The notes: a model not told the origin generated them from the sequence alone. 64,000 bases of DNA from Okapia johnstoni (GCA_024291935.2 CM044310.1:83388713-83452712), one strand, 5' to 3'; numbered from the stretch's first letter, positions 11,965 through 23,210 are shown. Made by a program: numbers and translations.

Positions 11965-12103
11965 CAGAAGATCTGGGACCAGACTGTCTGGATTACAGTC
12001 TGTTCCATAGCTGTGTGGTCCTGGAAACTGTGCCTCAGTTTCCTCATCTGTAAAATGGGCATGAGAAGAATCCTGGCTTCATTGGGTTATTGTGAGGAAT
12101 AGT
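11965..12103 (+). mobile_element. MIR SINE fragment, well preserved
   Basis: GACCAGACTGTCTGGATTAC, GTGCCTCAGTTTCCTCATCT and GTAAAATGGGCATGAGAAG, then TTGGGTTATTGTGAGGAATA, are clear MIR core blocks in sense order. Confidence 0.85.
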
Positions 12104-12326
12104 GAGTTACTGCTCAGCAGTAAAGAATCTGCCAGTGGCAAAGAATGCAGAAGCCACAGGAGATGCGGTTTCAATCGCTGGGTCAGGAAGATCCCCTGGA
12201 GGAGGAAATGACAACTCATCTGAATATTCTTGCCTGGAGAATCCCATGGACAGTGAAGACTGGTGGGTTATAGTCCATGGGGTCACAAAGAACAGGATAT
12301 GATTGAAGCAACTTAGAACACACACA
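12104..12326 (+). mobile_element. Bov-tA SINE
   Basis: TGCTCAGCAGTAAAGAATCTG head remnant, TCAGGAAGATCCCCTGGAGG body and CATGGGGTCACAAAG 3' part. It directly abuts a MIR. No clean target-site duplication seen. Confidence 0.9.
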
Positions 12327-12828
12327 AGAAGTAAGATGCCCAGGGTCAGTCACTCTCCCAGTGTCACTTGGTTCCAGGATGCTTTTAAGGTCTAGATCTT
12401 TCATCTCCACAGAAATACATCTGATATCAGGCTTTCTTGGAGTAGTGTTGATGGATGAGTATCTCAACAGGGAATATATTTATGATGAAATTTTTTAATG
12501 GATCATCTAAAATTCAAACTAATTTAACTGGATATCCTGTATTTTTATTTACTAAATCTGAAAGCCCTACCTGGAGATTTTCCTCATTGATGACCAAAAG
12601 GTTAGCTAGATGTTCTGCATCTTGATCATGAACAGAGGTCTCCTGGGCTTCTGGAACTGGTTTTTCTCAGGAACAATCCAAAGCTCCAGAGCAGAAAACT
12701 TAGAACACAAGTCTCCTTGTCATCTCTTATACAGATAATAGGAGTCATTTCAAAGTAATTGTCCACAAAGTAATTGTCTTCTTAGATGTCTTCTATCTAC
12801 GAGGATGGAAGAATATGCCTTCTGAAAG

Positions 12829-12879
12829 TTTTTTTTTTTTTTTTTTTTCTGTGTGTGTGTGTGCATGTGTGTGTGTGTA
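12829..12879 (+). repeat. Poly-T followed by (GT)n microsatellite
   Basis: About 20 T, then a (GT) tract interrupted once by GCAT. Probably length-variable. Confidence 0.9.
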
Positions 12880-14718
12880 TTAGGAAAGCAAGGGCCATGG
12901 AAGTGACACAATTACTATAATAGCTCTGTACATCTGGGGTGTGTTGATGGGTCCTATGAACCATGTGATGTATAACATATATATGTCTTTCATTCTTGTA
13001 TAATCATATAGAATGTTGAACTGTTTGGTACAATTGCCTGAAGCTTTCCAAGTTTCTTTGGCATTGTTAACTTTTTATGAGTTACTGAAGGTTCTATTTC
13101 ATTCATGAGTGGGTGAGATTAAGTAGAGCAAGAATCAAATATGAGCATAGTAGTGTGTTTGCATTTTCACATTTGCTAAGGGAAGCATCAAGTGAGCCTG
13201 GTTAGGCTTTCGTGATTATTATAAGAGGTTTGGCTGATAAAAACTATTAGGATTGCTTACAATCATGAATAAAAAGTAACATTACTTTCTTAAAGGCAGT
13301 TTATTAAGAGTGTCCATTTTATAGAAAATGCTTGTCACCGAGTCAAGTCATTATTCATGTGTAATGTCAAGGAGTGAAGCCTGAGTAAGGAAGCTGTTTA
13401 GAAAATGTGTGTGAGGGTGTGTGTGTGTCTTTTTTTCTTTCTTTTTTTCTCCAAAGAGAGTGATAAGAAAAATTATTTAGTGTCTAGCCAAAACAGTAGT
13501 GTAATTCAGATCCTAGTATTTGTAGAGGCAAATTAGTTAATGCACCAGCATACTAATGTGATAGACACCAATCTGACAGTGGCGGGGGCGGGGGGCAGCA
13601 ATATTTCTCTAGGAGGTGCTTAACGGAGACTCAAGGAGGGATCCTCAGGACAGAGCAGCCCCTTGGTTACTAATTTGAGGACGAAGTTTCTTTAGGTTCT
13701 CAGTGTTCTCTAAATGTTTTATTTATTTACTTATCTCTTTCATTTGCAAAGCTGTGAAGAAATCTAATTTCCTATTTGCTACATCAGTAAGTTCTCGTCG
13801 TCCAAGTCCCCCCAGTAAATAAGTAAATACATAAATAAACACATGAAGTCATCATGTCTTAACTAGATCCTAGAAGCTATTTTACCAAAATTAAAATTCC
13901 AGTTTCTGTTTAGAGTTGCTAGTTGCTCTTCCAGCCATGGAGAGCTGGATTCTTTCTAAAGCAAGAATGAGCTGTTGGCCGGTGAATTCTCCAAGCTCTT
14001 TGAAGGGAGCAAGTGACTAAGTCCCAGGCATAGTTTGTGGAATGGCAGGAAATTGGTGACAAACTCTGGGAGGTTAAAGAAGCTGGGGTTTAAGAGGTAA
14101 AAAGGAAGCCACTTTTGGACAGAAACTGTCTCCAACACATGTGCAGCAATCCTGGGCCAACAATAATACACTTCACATTCACCCTTATACCTGCAAGAAA
14201 AGTTACTCTGTTTTCCTGCACTAATGGGATTGAGAATGTACCCTATTACAAATTATAAATAGTTTGACTTTAAAATATCATCTTTCCTTCCATCTAACTT
14301 TATCTAGTACTTTGGGTCTAACTCTTGGGAGTAAGTCACTCTGGTTCAGCTTCTAGGCATTGCATGACTCACCTGCCGCACAGGTTGCCTCCATCCCATT
14401 TTAAGATGTTTTACTTAATTACTAGGACGACAAGATGAGCTCTCCCTCTGTCCACAAGAAGTGGTTACCTGCTAGCTTGTCCTTTTCTCTCCTACCCAGG
14501 AGGGCCCATCCTTTTTCTTCTCAAATCCTACTTAATTTTTGCATTTCCTGATTTTTATCTTGGGAAAACAAAAGCCAGCTGCAGTCAGTTAAGGCAACAG
14601 CTGAAGGATGCTTGGCAGGTAGAAACCTTGCGGGTTTCAGCCTCCGATTGTGAGAAATGAAATGCCGCATGTCGGGTTGCAGTGACTTAGGCACCTCCCG
14701 GCTCTTTCTCTTCTGCCT

Positions 14719-14760
14719 ACACACACAAACACACTCACACACACACACACACACACACAC
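14719..14760 (+). repeat. (CA)n microsatellite
   Basis: CA tract with two interruptions in its first part and a pure run of about 12 units at the 3' side. Confidence 0.92.
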
Positions 14761-15059
14761 GCATGTACGTCCCTTTTCTCGCCTCTTGCCCAGCATCCCC
14801 CTCACTTCCTACAGCTGTATTTCTAATCAGCAGAAGATACATCTTGCTTGGAGCCAACCCTCCTTTTCTCTGCGCATTCTTAACCTCCTATCTTATGCAT
14901 GGATCACTGGTTAGCTTAGAAATGCGCAGACACAAAGGAGAAGCTGACATTCGAGGTCTGACGGCCATAATGGCTGTTTATAAGCCTAATCCATCACGTT
15001 TAGTGGACACCTCCATTTTTGTCCCTCTGAAAAGGTATAAATAATAAAATGGGATAGCT

Positions 15060-15530
15060 CCAGCTCGGAGGTGCCTTGGTAAATATTTTAACTATTTACA
15101 AGATTGCACCAATAACAAAAGAGGCATCTGTACCATCCACTGAGGGGGCCCCCAGTCATTAAAAGAGACCCAGATGGTTCCTACCATTCAACCAACAATA
15201 ACATTTCTTGATGGCAGAGCTTTTGTGACATGGTTTACATTTTTTTTCCGTATCACATTGGGATATTCTGAACCGGTCCCTTTTTCTTCACTGCCCCCAG
15301 CAACCTTTCCAAAGAAAATCTCCCTAAATAGGCTTTCCCTCCGAAAAGAATGAGGCTGCGGAGAAACATGGCAAATGTATGGTTCAAAGCCCAATTCAGA
15401 GACAAGTCTGAACAATTATAAACCGAGCCTTCTCCACGTCCAAATATTGACATGGGCCCACTCATTCTGTGGGTAAACACCCCCGTGGAGCCCCGGATGC
15501 GCCGTGCCATCCTGATCTCTGTCTTATTTC
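15060..15530. promoter_or_regulatory. Candidate conserved noncoding block with paired forkhead-like sites
   Basis: Repeat-free. GTAAATA (15079-15085) and TATTTAC (15093-15099) form an inverted pair of forkhead-like words, followed by CACCAAT at 15107-15113 and ACAAAAG near 15115. Open frames on the minus strand here are short and overlap each other. Regulatory role inferred. Confidence 0.35.
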
Positions 15531-15900
15531 ATCTGAGTTTACCCTTTCCTGCCAGGCCTAAAGAGAGTGCAAAGGTGGGGGGGGGGACAAGGAACCCTAA
15601 GGATAACTTTGAAAGTTAAAGGTATTTCTTCTTTGCAGACCTTATGCCTGTCTATGAGGGAGGGGTGGCAGATGAACTGTGAGGACAGCGTGAAGCTCTT
15701 GAAATCATTCAGCAGCTAAGAATCCATTTTTGCTTTGAGCCTGAACAGAGCCGGTTGAATCTGCAGTATATAGCTGCTTAGTAACTGTTGAAAACTTTGG
15801 TTCTAAGTCAATTTTTTAGTTACATAGAGATGGCAAAGAGAGATCAGGAGAGCAGGGTGACTGAGGCTCCAGGTTCTGGAGTCAGAGTAAACCTGCTGAT

Positions 15901-16162
15901 TTTTTTTTAATTGAAGTATAGTTGATTTGTAATATCATGTTAGTTTACGGTATATAACTTAGTGATTCAGTTTTACGTATATACGTATGTGTATGTATAT
16001 ATGTATATGTATATGTGTGTGTGTATATATATATATATATAATTCAGATTCTCTTCCCTTGTAGGTTATTACAAAATACTGAGTAGAGTTCCCTGTGCTA
16101 TACAGTAGGTCCTTGTGGGTTATATATTATATAATGTGTATATGTTAATCCTAACCTCCTAA
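15901..16162 (-). mobile_element. L1 LINE 3' end, antisense, with internal microsatellite
   Basis: Reversed poly-A (T-run at 15901), AATTGAAGTATAGTTGATTT, then CCTGTGCTATACAGTAGGTC and TGTTAATCCTAACCTCCTAA, are the antisense ruminant L1 3' UTR order. A TA/TG microsatellite occupies about 15975-16041, just after GTGATTCAGTT. Confidence 0.9.
15975..16041 (+). repeat. TATG/(TG)/(TA)n compound microsatellite
   Basis: GTATGTATAT-type units pass into TGTGTG and then a pure TATATA run. Lies inside the L1 3' UTR. Confidence 0.9.
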
Positions 16163-16260
16163 TTTGAGTCTCAGTTCTGAGATGACTATGTGAATTACAG
16201 GAGATAATATATTTGGAGCAGGAGCCCAGCACTCAGTAAAGGTGACTATAATTAATACTG
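16163..16260 (+). mobile_element. MIR 3' end fragment, weak
   Basis: GAATTACAGGAGATAATATAT and CCCAGCACTCAGTAAAGGTG resemble the MIR 3' part. Confidence 0.4.
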
Positions 16261-18246
16261 ACAGACCTATCTCAGAAAGATCAAATCTTTAGAAACTAGA
16301 AGATGAGGCAAACTGCAATTTCTGTTTATGCTCCCTGAAAACAGCATTGACATTCGAAGTTTCTTTGTTGGGGGTTAGGGAGGGGGACAAAAAATAAAAC
16401 CATGTGACCCCTCTCAGGGTCTTTGAGAAGCCTAAATTTTCATTTCTTTTCCGAAGGCTCCATTTAATTTTGGAGCTCCCGCTTTCCAAATTTGGTCAAT
16501 AAAATTAACAGCCTCCTTTTGAGTGGAACATCACACCTCCAAATGAGCTCAAGCTGGCGCTGGGATTGTCCTGCGGAATGTGAGATTTACATTTCACAGC
16601 TCCTGGCCAAGTAATGAATGAATCAGAGCTCGTAAACAAGTGATCCTCGCTCCCCTTGTTCTGTGGCCCCCAGCGTGGGGTGTGTGCTGCAAAGAAAAAT
16701 ATTTATCCTGTTTGTGTGGCGTTGGGTTCCCCGAATGGCCCACCATTAAAACAACATCATAAAGGGCATTTCACAGCTGAGCTTGCGATTTAATAAACAG
16801 ATGCAAACAGAAGGCCTCAGAGGTCAACAGGTAAAAATAAACCAGCCCAAGGTTCTCCTTGGAATTCCCCTTCTCTATAAAGTCAAGAGGACCAGGCCCC
16901 CACAGCTGCACCAGGGGCAGCTAAGGGGTGGGAAAGGTTTCCCAACCCCAGGGAGCTCAGGGAGATTGTACCTGTTCTTAGTGATCATTCCAACAAGTCC
17001 CTTTCTAGCAAGAGAGGATGGCTTTGATAGCTGATGAAGCACAACTCATGGACCCAAAGTAGATGGAAAATGGTACAGTAACCTTGATTGACAACAAATG
17101 CTGCGTGTCAATTTCTCTATGCTCTGTGATGAAGACATTAAATATTAGAACCAATGATTTGAAACAGTAGTGAATCAAAGTAGTTGGTTTTGAAATGGGT
17201 TCTATACTTAACTTTCAAAGCGTGTGTGTGTGTGACATTTGCAAAAATAGATGAAGTCACTGAGTAAAGGCTGGACAATTGACCACAGTTACCATCCAAT
17301 ACCACTTTCCCCCTGGCCCTCTGATCGTTGCTCAGATGCAGACTACTCACCAGCATGGGCACCCCTGTCGGCAGTGTCTTATTCCGCTTTCCTGGTGCCA
17401 CCTCTAGCTCCTCCACCATCTCCTTGCCTCACTTTTCTCTGAAGTTGCAAAGGTGGGTTAGAGTAGTACCTGGTTGTTGGCTGAAAGTGTTGGTTGAGCG
17501 TTCAGTGAGGTTATCCACCCAAAGCTCTTAAGACAGTTCTTCTAAACAGCAAGGACTCAAAACTGCTAGTTCTTTTGAATAGTATCTGTATAGTCTTTGA
17601 GGCTCACCCTTTCTCTGGGATGGGAGAATTCCACTGTGGCAGGTCACACTCACCTATTTTGAGAAGGTGTTGAAGGCTGGTAAGCCCCCCATACTGACAC
17701 CCTCATCCTCAGAAAATCCCAAATGCCTTCACAGCTAATGCCTCCTCGCCCCTCCCCACATTCCTTTACTGATAAGAGGGGAAATGAAGGATGCCTTTAA
17801 AGATAACCATTTGCTACAGGGGCAGACCTCCCATGAGGGCCCATCTGCATCTGGCAGGCAGCAGGGAGTCCCGTATCAAGTAGCCAACCACACAGAACTC
17901 TTCTCCAGAGCTATCCTGAGCATCCTCCTTGTGAATGGTCACCCCGATGGGTCTGATTTATGCATGTAGAGGCTTCCTGGACTCATTTTCCTCACACCAG
18001 GGGGATAGGGAAATGAGTTTAAGTACTTGGTATTCGGGTGGGTTTCCCAAATGTACCAGGAGGCTCCCACACTGTCTTGTGGCTCATCTTTGGGAATTTG
18101 GGTGTTTTCTGGTTATTGGGACCCTCTTCCCTTCAAATTAGTTACTTTGGAATTAAATAGACATAAGTACAAGTCCCTCCCCTGCTTTTTCCCCCCACCT
18201 TTTAAAGAAACAGGATCCTTTTAAAGAAAAAGGATCCCCTCTTAAA
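16261..18246. other. Unique noncoding sequence
   Basis: No transposon recognised before the BovB start. Frames up to about 93 codons overlap on both strands near 17138-17531 without family signals. A short (GT) tract lies at about 17222-17234. Confidence 0.55.
16420..16830. promoter_or_regulatory. Candidate conserved noncoding block
   Basis: Repeat-free with dense factor-like words: CCATTTAATTTTGGAGC near 16460, AGTAATGAATGAATC near 16610, the forkhead-like GTAAACAA at 16633-16640, AAATATTTATCC near 16698, CACCATTAAAACAAC near 16741 and GGTAAAAATAAACC near 16830. Inferred regulatory, unproven. Confidence 0.35.
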
Positions 18247-18374
18247 GAGATGGGAATACCAGACTACCTCACGTGCCTCCTGAGAAATCTGTGGGTCAAG
18301 AAGCAGTAGTTAGAACTGGACATGGAACAACAGACTGATTCCAAATCGGGAAAGGAGTAGGTCAAGGCTTTATA

Positions 18375-19089
18375 TTGTCACTCTGCTTATTTAATTTGTA
18401 TTCAGAATACATCATGCAAAATGCTGGGCTAAATGAAGCACAAGCTGGAAACAAGATTGCCAGGAGAAATATCAATAACCTCAGAAACGCAGATGACACC
18501 ACCCTTATGGCAGAAAGTGAAGAGGAACTAAAGAGCCTCTTGATGAAAGTGAAAGAGAAGAGTGAAAAAGTTGGCTTAAAACTCAACATTCAGGAAACTA
18601 AGATCATGGCATCCGGTCCCATCACTTCATGGTAAATAGAAGGGGAAACAATGGGAACAGTGACAGACTTTATTTTCCTGGACTCCAAAATCACTGCAGT
18701 TGGTGACTGCAGCCATGAAATTAAAAAACACTTGCTCCTTGGAAGAAAAGCTATATCCAACCTAAACAGCATATTAAAAAGCAGAGATATTACTTTGCTG
18801 ACAAAGTTTCATCTAGTCAAAGCTATGGTTTTTCCAGTAGTCATATATGGATGTGAGAATTGGACCATAAAGAAAGCTGAGCGCCAAAGAATTGATGGTT
18901 TTGAACTGTGGTGTTGGAGAAGACTCTTGAGAGTCCCTTGGACTGCAAGGGGATCAAACCAGCGCATCCTAAGGGAAATCAGTCCTGAATATTCATTGGA
19001 AGGACTGATGCTGAAGCTGAAGCTCCAATACTTTTGCCACCTGATGCGAAGAGCTGACTCATTTGAAAAAACCCTGATGCTGGGAAAGA
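18375..19089 (+). pseudogene. BovB reverse transcriptase ORF remnant
   Basis: Two frame-compatible segments (18375-18632 and 18636-19089) separated by a single stop codon. The first holds the Ala-Asp-Asp catalytic box. The second matches the C-terminal part, with the Cys-Trp-rich stretch 'ELWCWRRLLRVPW' near residues 84-96 counted from Met 18651. It lacks the N-terminal endonuclease and is then cut by a SINE, so no functional protein is possible. Confidence 0.85.
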
Positions 19090-19354
19090 CGGAGAAGGCA
19101 ATGGCACCCCACTCCAGTACTCTTGCCTGGAAAATCCCATGGATGGAGGATTTTCCATCCATGGGGTCGCTAAGAGTCAGACACGACTGAGTGACTTCAC
19201 TTTCACTTTTCACTTTCATGCATTGGAGAAGGAAATGGCAACCTACTCCAGTGTTCTTGCCTGGAGAATCCCAGGGACGGGGGAGCCTGATGGGCTTCCA
19301 TCTATGGGGTCGCACAGAGTCGGACACGACTGAAGCGGCTTAGCAGCAGCAGCA
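19090..19354 (+). mobile_element. Bov-A2 dimeric SINE nested in BovB
   Basis: Two Bov-A units (GGAGAAGGCAATGGCACCCC and GGAGAAGGAAATGGCAACC) are joined by the CACTTTCACTTTTCACTTTC linker, and the tail is (AGC)n. The flanks GCTGGGAAAGA at 19079-19089 and 19355-19365 are an exact 11-bp target-site duplication. This proves insertion into an existing BovB copy. A short inverted stretch near 19139-19165 (GGATGGAGGATTTTCCATCC) has replaced part of the first unit. Confidence 0.97.
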
Positions 19355-19540
19355 GCTGGGAAAGATTGAAGGCAGGAGGTGAAGGGGTCGACAGAGGATG
19401 AGATGGTTAGATGGCATTACCGACTCCATGGACATGAGTTTGAGCAAGCTCTGGGAGTTGGTGATGGACAGGGAAGCCTGGAGTGCTGCAGTCCACGGGG
19501 TCGCAAAGAGTAGGACACAACTGAGCAACTGAACTGAAAG

Positions 19541-19849
19541 AAATAGGAAAGTACAAGAAATGTTAGTGAACACAATTCAGAATTAGTCTCTTCCTTTTCT
19601 TGATATCAAAGGCATATTTTCCTCTTCTGCAATTATGTATTAATCTTTTTAAAGAAGATCCTCTCTTAGGCACTTTCTCATCCACTTCTTAGTACAAGCC
19701 TGGTGGAGGGCTACTATCAACTTGCTGTCACCAAAAAAAAAAAAGTGGGTCTTCAAAGTTGATAGAGCCCCCTCCCAGTCACATCGTTTTTAAGTAACAA
19801 AATTAAATATCTTTTAAAGCATAATTTTTATTTTTTTCATTTTTATCTA
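19541..19849. other. Unique noncoding sequence
   Basis: No repeat recognised except an A-run at about 19732-19744. Confidence 0.4.
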
Positions 19850-20104
19850 GAACTGAACTTAAAAAAAAACTGTAGTGAAATATAGCATTCATATAGGAAA
19901 ATGTTTAAGCTATCAATGCATAGTTTAGCAAGTAATCACAAGATAGCTGCCAGAGTGACTACAATCCAGGTCAGGATTGAGAACTTCCAGCTCCTCTTTT
20001 GTCCCTTTCTTATCAGGATACTCAGAACAGATAGAGCCACTATTTCAACCTTTCTGATAATCATTTTCTTCCTTTATCTTATGGTTTTATAACCTATATG
20101 ATTT
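19850..20104 (-). mobile_element. Old L1M-type LINE fragment, antisense
   Basis: Blocks TGTAGTGAAATATAGCATTC, CAGGTCAGGATTGAGAACTT and CCCTTTCTTATCAGGATAC follow the antisense order of an old mammalian L1 3' UTR. Diverged. Confidence 0.5.
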
Positions 20105-20316
20105 TCTTGAGAAAGACCCTGATGCTGGGAAAGATTGAAGGCAGGAGAAAAGGGGACGACAGAGGATGAGATGGTTGGATGGCATCACCAACTCGACGGA
20201 CATGAGTTTGAGCAAGCTCCAGGAGCTGGTGATGGACAGGGAAGTCTGAAGCTCTGCGGTCCATGGGGTCGTGAAGAGTTGGACATGACTGAGCAACTGA
20301 ACTGAACTGAACTGAA
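20105..20316 (+). mobile_element. BovB 3' tail fragment
   Basis: GAAAGACCCTGATGCTGGGA through GACGACAGAGGATGAGATGG to the tandem ACTGA tail (20297-20316). Only the last 210 bp is present. It ends in the (ACTGA)n typical of BovB instead of poly-A. Confidence 0.95.
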
Positions 20317-21179
20317 GTAATACAAGCTGCTAGAGGTAATACTTGTATGCTTATGTATGTTCCTGCCAAAAATAATCATTTTAACTCAGATTTCTCAAAT
20401 ACCAAAATCTGAGTTCTTTTGATTGTACTGGGTCTTAAGCCTTTTTTTTTCTCTTTTTTAAAGTAACATCCGTGGAAGACGTCATGCAGAGTTAGAAGCC
20501 AGACTCTTAGATTATGGGTCTAAATGTGAAAATCCGCCTATGGTTGCTATGAGCTTTCTCTGTATCATTTTGTTCGTTTTCTCATCTTTATTTTACATTT
20601 GAAAACTTCAGCTCTTTTTTTCTGTTTGCTGGGAATACTTCCAGTGCATGACATTCTCTTTATTTGTTTTACTTTCTGAGTCCTTTAGCAAAAATTATGG
20701 AATGGTCATACAGGAAAGATATCCAGATATCCAAACCAGTACTTATTCTGGATCAACTTGTATCCAGGGCTCTCAAACTGATGACCTTTAGGACAAAATT
20801 AATTTAGCCTACAGACTTAAATTTTTTTTTTCAGTCAACATGAAAAAGAAAACAGGGATTTCATCCCAACAAATAGATTGGAAAGCTTTCTAGAACCATC
20901 AGAATATTTGCTAACGCTGGGCCTGTACTGCTGCATGTTGAACATTTAAAGCAGAGACGTGGTTGCCCTCTTTTGAGGGACACACAGTCTGTAACTTGCC
21001 ATAGTCCCTACTATTCCCTGTTGCTCTCCCAAACTGAGACTGAGTATTGGTTGCCGTTTATAACAGCCTTTGTGATACTGTTTTCTAGTGATGGAGAAAT
21101 ATTTCTCTGCATCCATGTCTAACAAAGATGGAAAAATAGATGAGACTGAGAGATCTAATTTATTTTTCTAGCACATTCA
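20317..21179. other. Unique noncoding sequence
   Basis: AT-rich with T-runs near 20440 and 20822. No transposon recognised and no credible ORF. Confidence 0.5.
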
Positions 21180-21660
21180 ATGACAAATATGCAGTAAGAT
21201 CTTGTTACTCAGTCCTTTCTCCCAAACCTTCAACGACTCCATGTTATCTATTAAACAGAGTCCAAATGCCTTTGCTTGGTATTCAATTAATTTACAGTCT
21301 CAATTCAAACCTCCTTAATGGTGACATCTCCTATATGTGTGTGTGTGTGTGTGTGTGTCTTAGTTTCTAGAAACCCTATATAAACCTAAACTTCTGGTCT
21401 GGATTCCACTGCTCATTTCACATTGTCTTATTTTGGCCCATGTTGTTCTCTCCTTCTGAATTGTTTTTGTCCATCTTTCTTAAATGTCATTTATCTCCAG
21501 TCCTTTCTGTTAAAAATCCTGTTCAACTGCTAAATTTTAAACTAAATGATTCTTCTTCTGTGATGCTTTCTCTGGGCCCCCCTGTCAGTATTAATCATCT
21601 GAGATCTTTTGGATCTTCATCTAGGCATTGTCATTTCAAAACAGTCTTTTTCCGCCTTGA
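21180..21660 (+). mobile_element. L2 LINE 3' region, sense, diverged
   Basis: TCCCAAACCTTCAACGACTCC with AGTCCAAATGCCTTTGCTTGG (the 'cttcccatcgca...aatccaaactcctt' part of L2), then TGATGCTTTCTCTGGGCCCC. The order supports L2. A (GT)n tract has arisen inside it. Confidence 0.6.
21336..21358 (+). repeat. (GT)n microsatellite
   Basis: About 11 pure GT units within L2-derived sequence. Confidence 0.92.
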
Positions 21661-21689
21661 CTTGTTTTATATGATCATGCATAAAACAA

Positions 21690-21885
21690 TAGCTAAATTG
21701 ATTGACTACTTACTATATGTGAGGCACTATGCTGTATGTTTCATATGTGGCTCATTAAATCTGATAGCTGTTCCATGAGATTATTGTGCTTACTATCCCC
21801 ATTTAATGGATGAGCAGACCAAGACCAGAGAATACTGAGGTCACAGCCTTGTTAGTAATGCATTTAGGATATTCAGCCTGGTATT
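21690..21885 (-). mobile_element. MIR SINE, antisense
   Basis: GACTACTTACTATATGTGAGG, CACTATGCTGTATGTTTCAT, GGCTCATTAAATCTGATAGC, TATCCCCATTTAATGGATGA and GGTCACAGCCTTGTTAGTAA are antisense MIR blocks in order. Confidence 0.8.
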
Positions 21886-22744
21886 TTTTTCTTTAGACAC
21901 CTTGAACCTAACCGTAGGCAAAATTGTCTCTCTAAACCTCTACTAAAAGATAATAAGGTAGGAATTGCATATCGTTTCTTTCTTTTCCCCAGATCATCCT
22001 AGCACAATGCTTTAAACATAATAAGCATACAAAGAATGTTGAGTGAATGACAGAATCAGTGGCATAAAAAGTGATGCCTATTTGCATACCATCACCCTTT
22101 CCTCCCGATAAATTGTATGACTTTACCCCTCCAATGTTTCTTGGCTGTTTGAAGGTGGGCATCTGAAACAACACAGCCAATCCTGGTTCTCTAATCTCCT
22201 GGTAACGCTGGGAAGCCCCAGGATTGGACAAGTGGTAGGGACAAGCCAGTCAACACCCTTCTCTGGGACTTTTCAGTCTACAACCGAGAAACACCAGCAG
22301 TCTGTCATCACTGGTGAAAACTGTGGGGGATCTTGGTGACCATGTTTCCTTCTGTGCCGAAGAAGTCAAGCTCTGATAGTGAAAATTAAAAGAGCAGGCA
22401 AAGAAAATGTGGAATATAAAACACTGAGAGATTCTGAATAGCATTCAAAACACTATCTGTTATCATTATTATTGTTGTTCCTAAAATAAGGTTCCATCTT
22501 TAACTTTCACCAAGTTTGGAAGGTCAACCTTTCCTGGGATCCATGAGCCATCATATTCTATTTTGTGGCTAACCTAGCTTGAATTGCATTTCTGTCACTT
22601 CCAAAACAGCACTGATGTTTCTAGGCAGAAGTAGGATATGGACACAGGCATAAAAGGACACATTGTATGTTTATAAGCCTACAATAGCATAATGCTCATG
22701 AGTTGAAACCTGAAACACTTGCTGTCAATGAACTTGCAAACAAG
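21886..22744. other. Unique noncoding sequence
   Basis: No repeat recognised. Frames of 64-99 codons on the minus strand have no family signal. Confidence 0.45.
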
Positions 22745-22840
22745 AGTCATTTCTTATTCATTCCTGTTTACTCAGCACCTGGCCTTATGACTGGCACAGA
22801 GGAAGATTTTGTAAAAGTTTGTTGAACAAATAAATGGAAT
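22745..22840 (+). mobile_element. L2 3' tail, short
   Basis: CTCAGCACCTGGCCTTATGA, ACTGGCACAG and TTTGTTGAACAAATAAATGG match the L2 3' tail. Confidence 0.55.
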
Positions 22841-22899
22841 ACTCAGAATTATGGAATGTTAGCAAAGTGCAATGAGGACATAGAAGGGGAAATTAAAAT

Positions 22900-23210
22900 T
22901 CTGCTAGGATGAGGAACTGTAGAAGGTTCAGGCAAGGTTTCCCAAAGCAGAGGTGGGGGTTGGATGGGAGGATGTATTTGAGCTGTCTTGAAGGATGTGT
23001 AGGTGTTAAGTGGCAGAGAAGAAGAGAAGGCAGGATGGGAGAAGGCAGGATGGGAGTCTAGAGGCAAATGCGTATGTAAATGTGGGAGGCATAAAAGACC
23101 ATGGTGCATTCTGGAAACCAGAGTAGTTCTATAAGGTTGGACTAGGATATTAGAGAAGGCTGAGAGAAGAGGCTGGTGAGATAGAATGGACTGAGTAATG
23201 CAAATAGAGA
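22900..23210 (-). mobile_element. L2 LINE fragment, antisense
   Basis: TATTTGAGCTGTCTTGAAGGATG, GTAGGTGTTAAGTGGCAGAG, AGACCATGGTGCATTCTGG and AGGCTGGTGAGATAGAATGG follow the antisense L2 order. Its low-complexity purine stretch creates a 162-codon minus-strand frame that is not a gene. AGAAGGCAGGATGGG occurs twice in tandem near 23025-23054. Confidence 0.6.

Larger units (their letters stand above)
12327..15899. other. Transposon-poor unique noncoding sequence
   Basis: About 3.6 kb with no SINE or LINE that I recognise, only simple repeats (12829-12879 and 14719-14760) and a G-run near 15578. The 15060-15530 segment is listed separately. Confidence 0.6.
18247..19540 (+). mobile_element. BovB (RTE-type LINE) 3' half with decayed reverse transcriptase
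   Basis: From GGGAATACCAGACTACCTCA the sequence follows the BovB 3' coding region and short 3' tail to ACTGAGCAACTGAACTGAA. The reverse transcriptase frame is readable from about 18375 to 19090 but carries an in-frame stop (TAA at 18633-18635). The catalytic x-A-D-D box reads Asn-Ala-Asp-Asp near 18487-18498, where the first residue is normally aromatic. The 5' part of BovB, including the endonuclease, is absent, as is usual for 5'-truncated copies. A Bov-A2 SINE interrupts it at 19090-19354. The element cannot mobilise itself. Confidence 0.95.
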
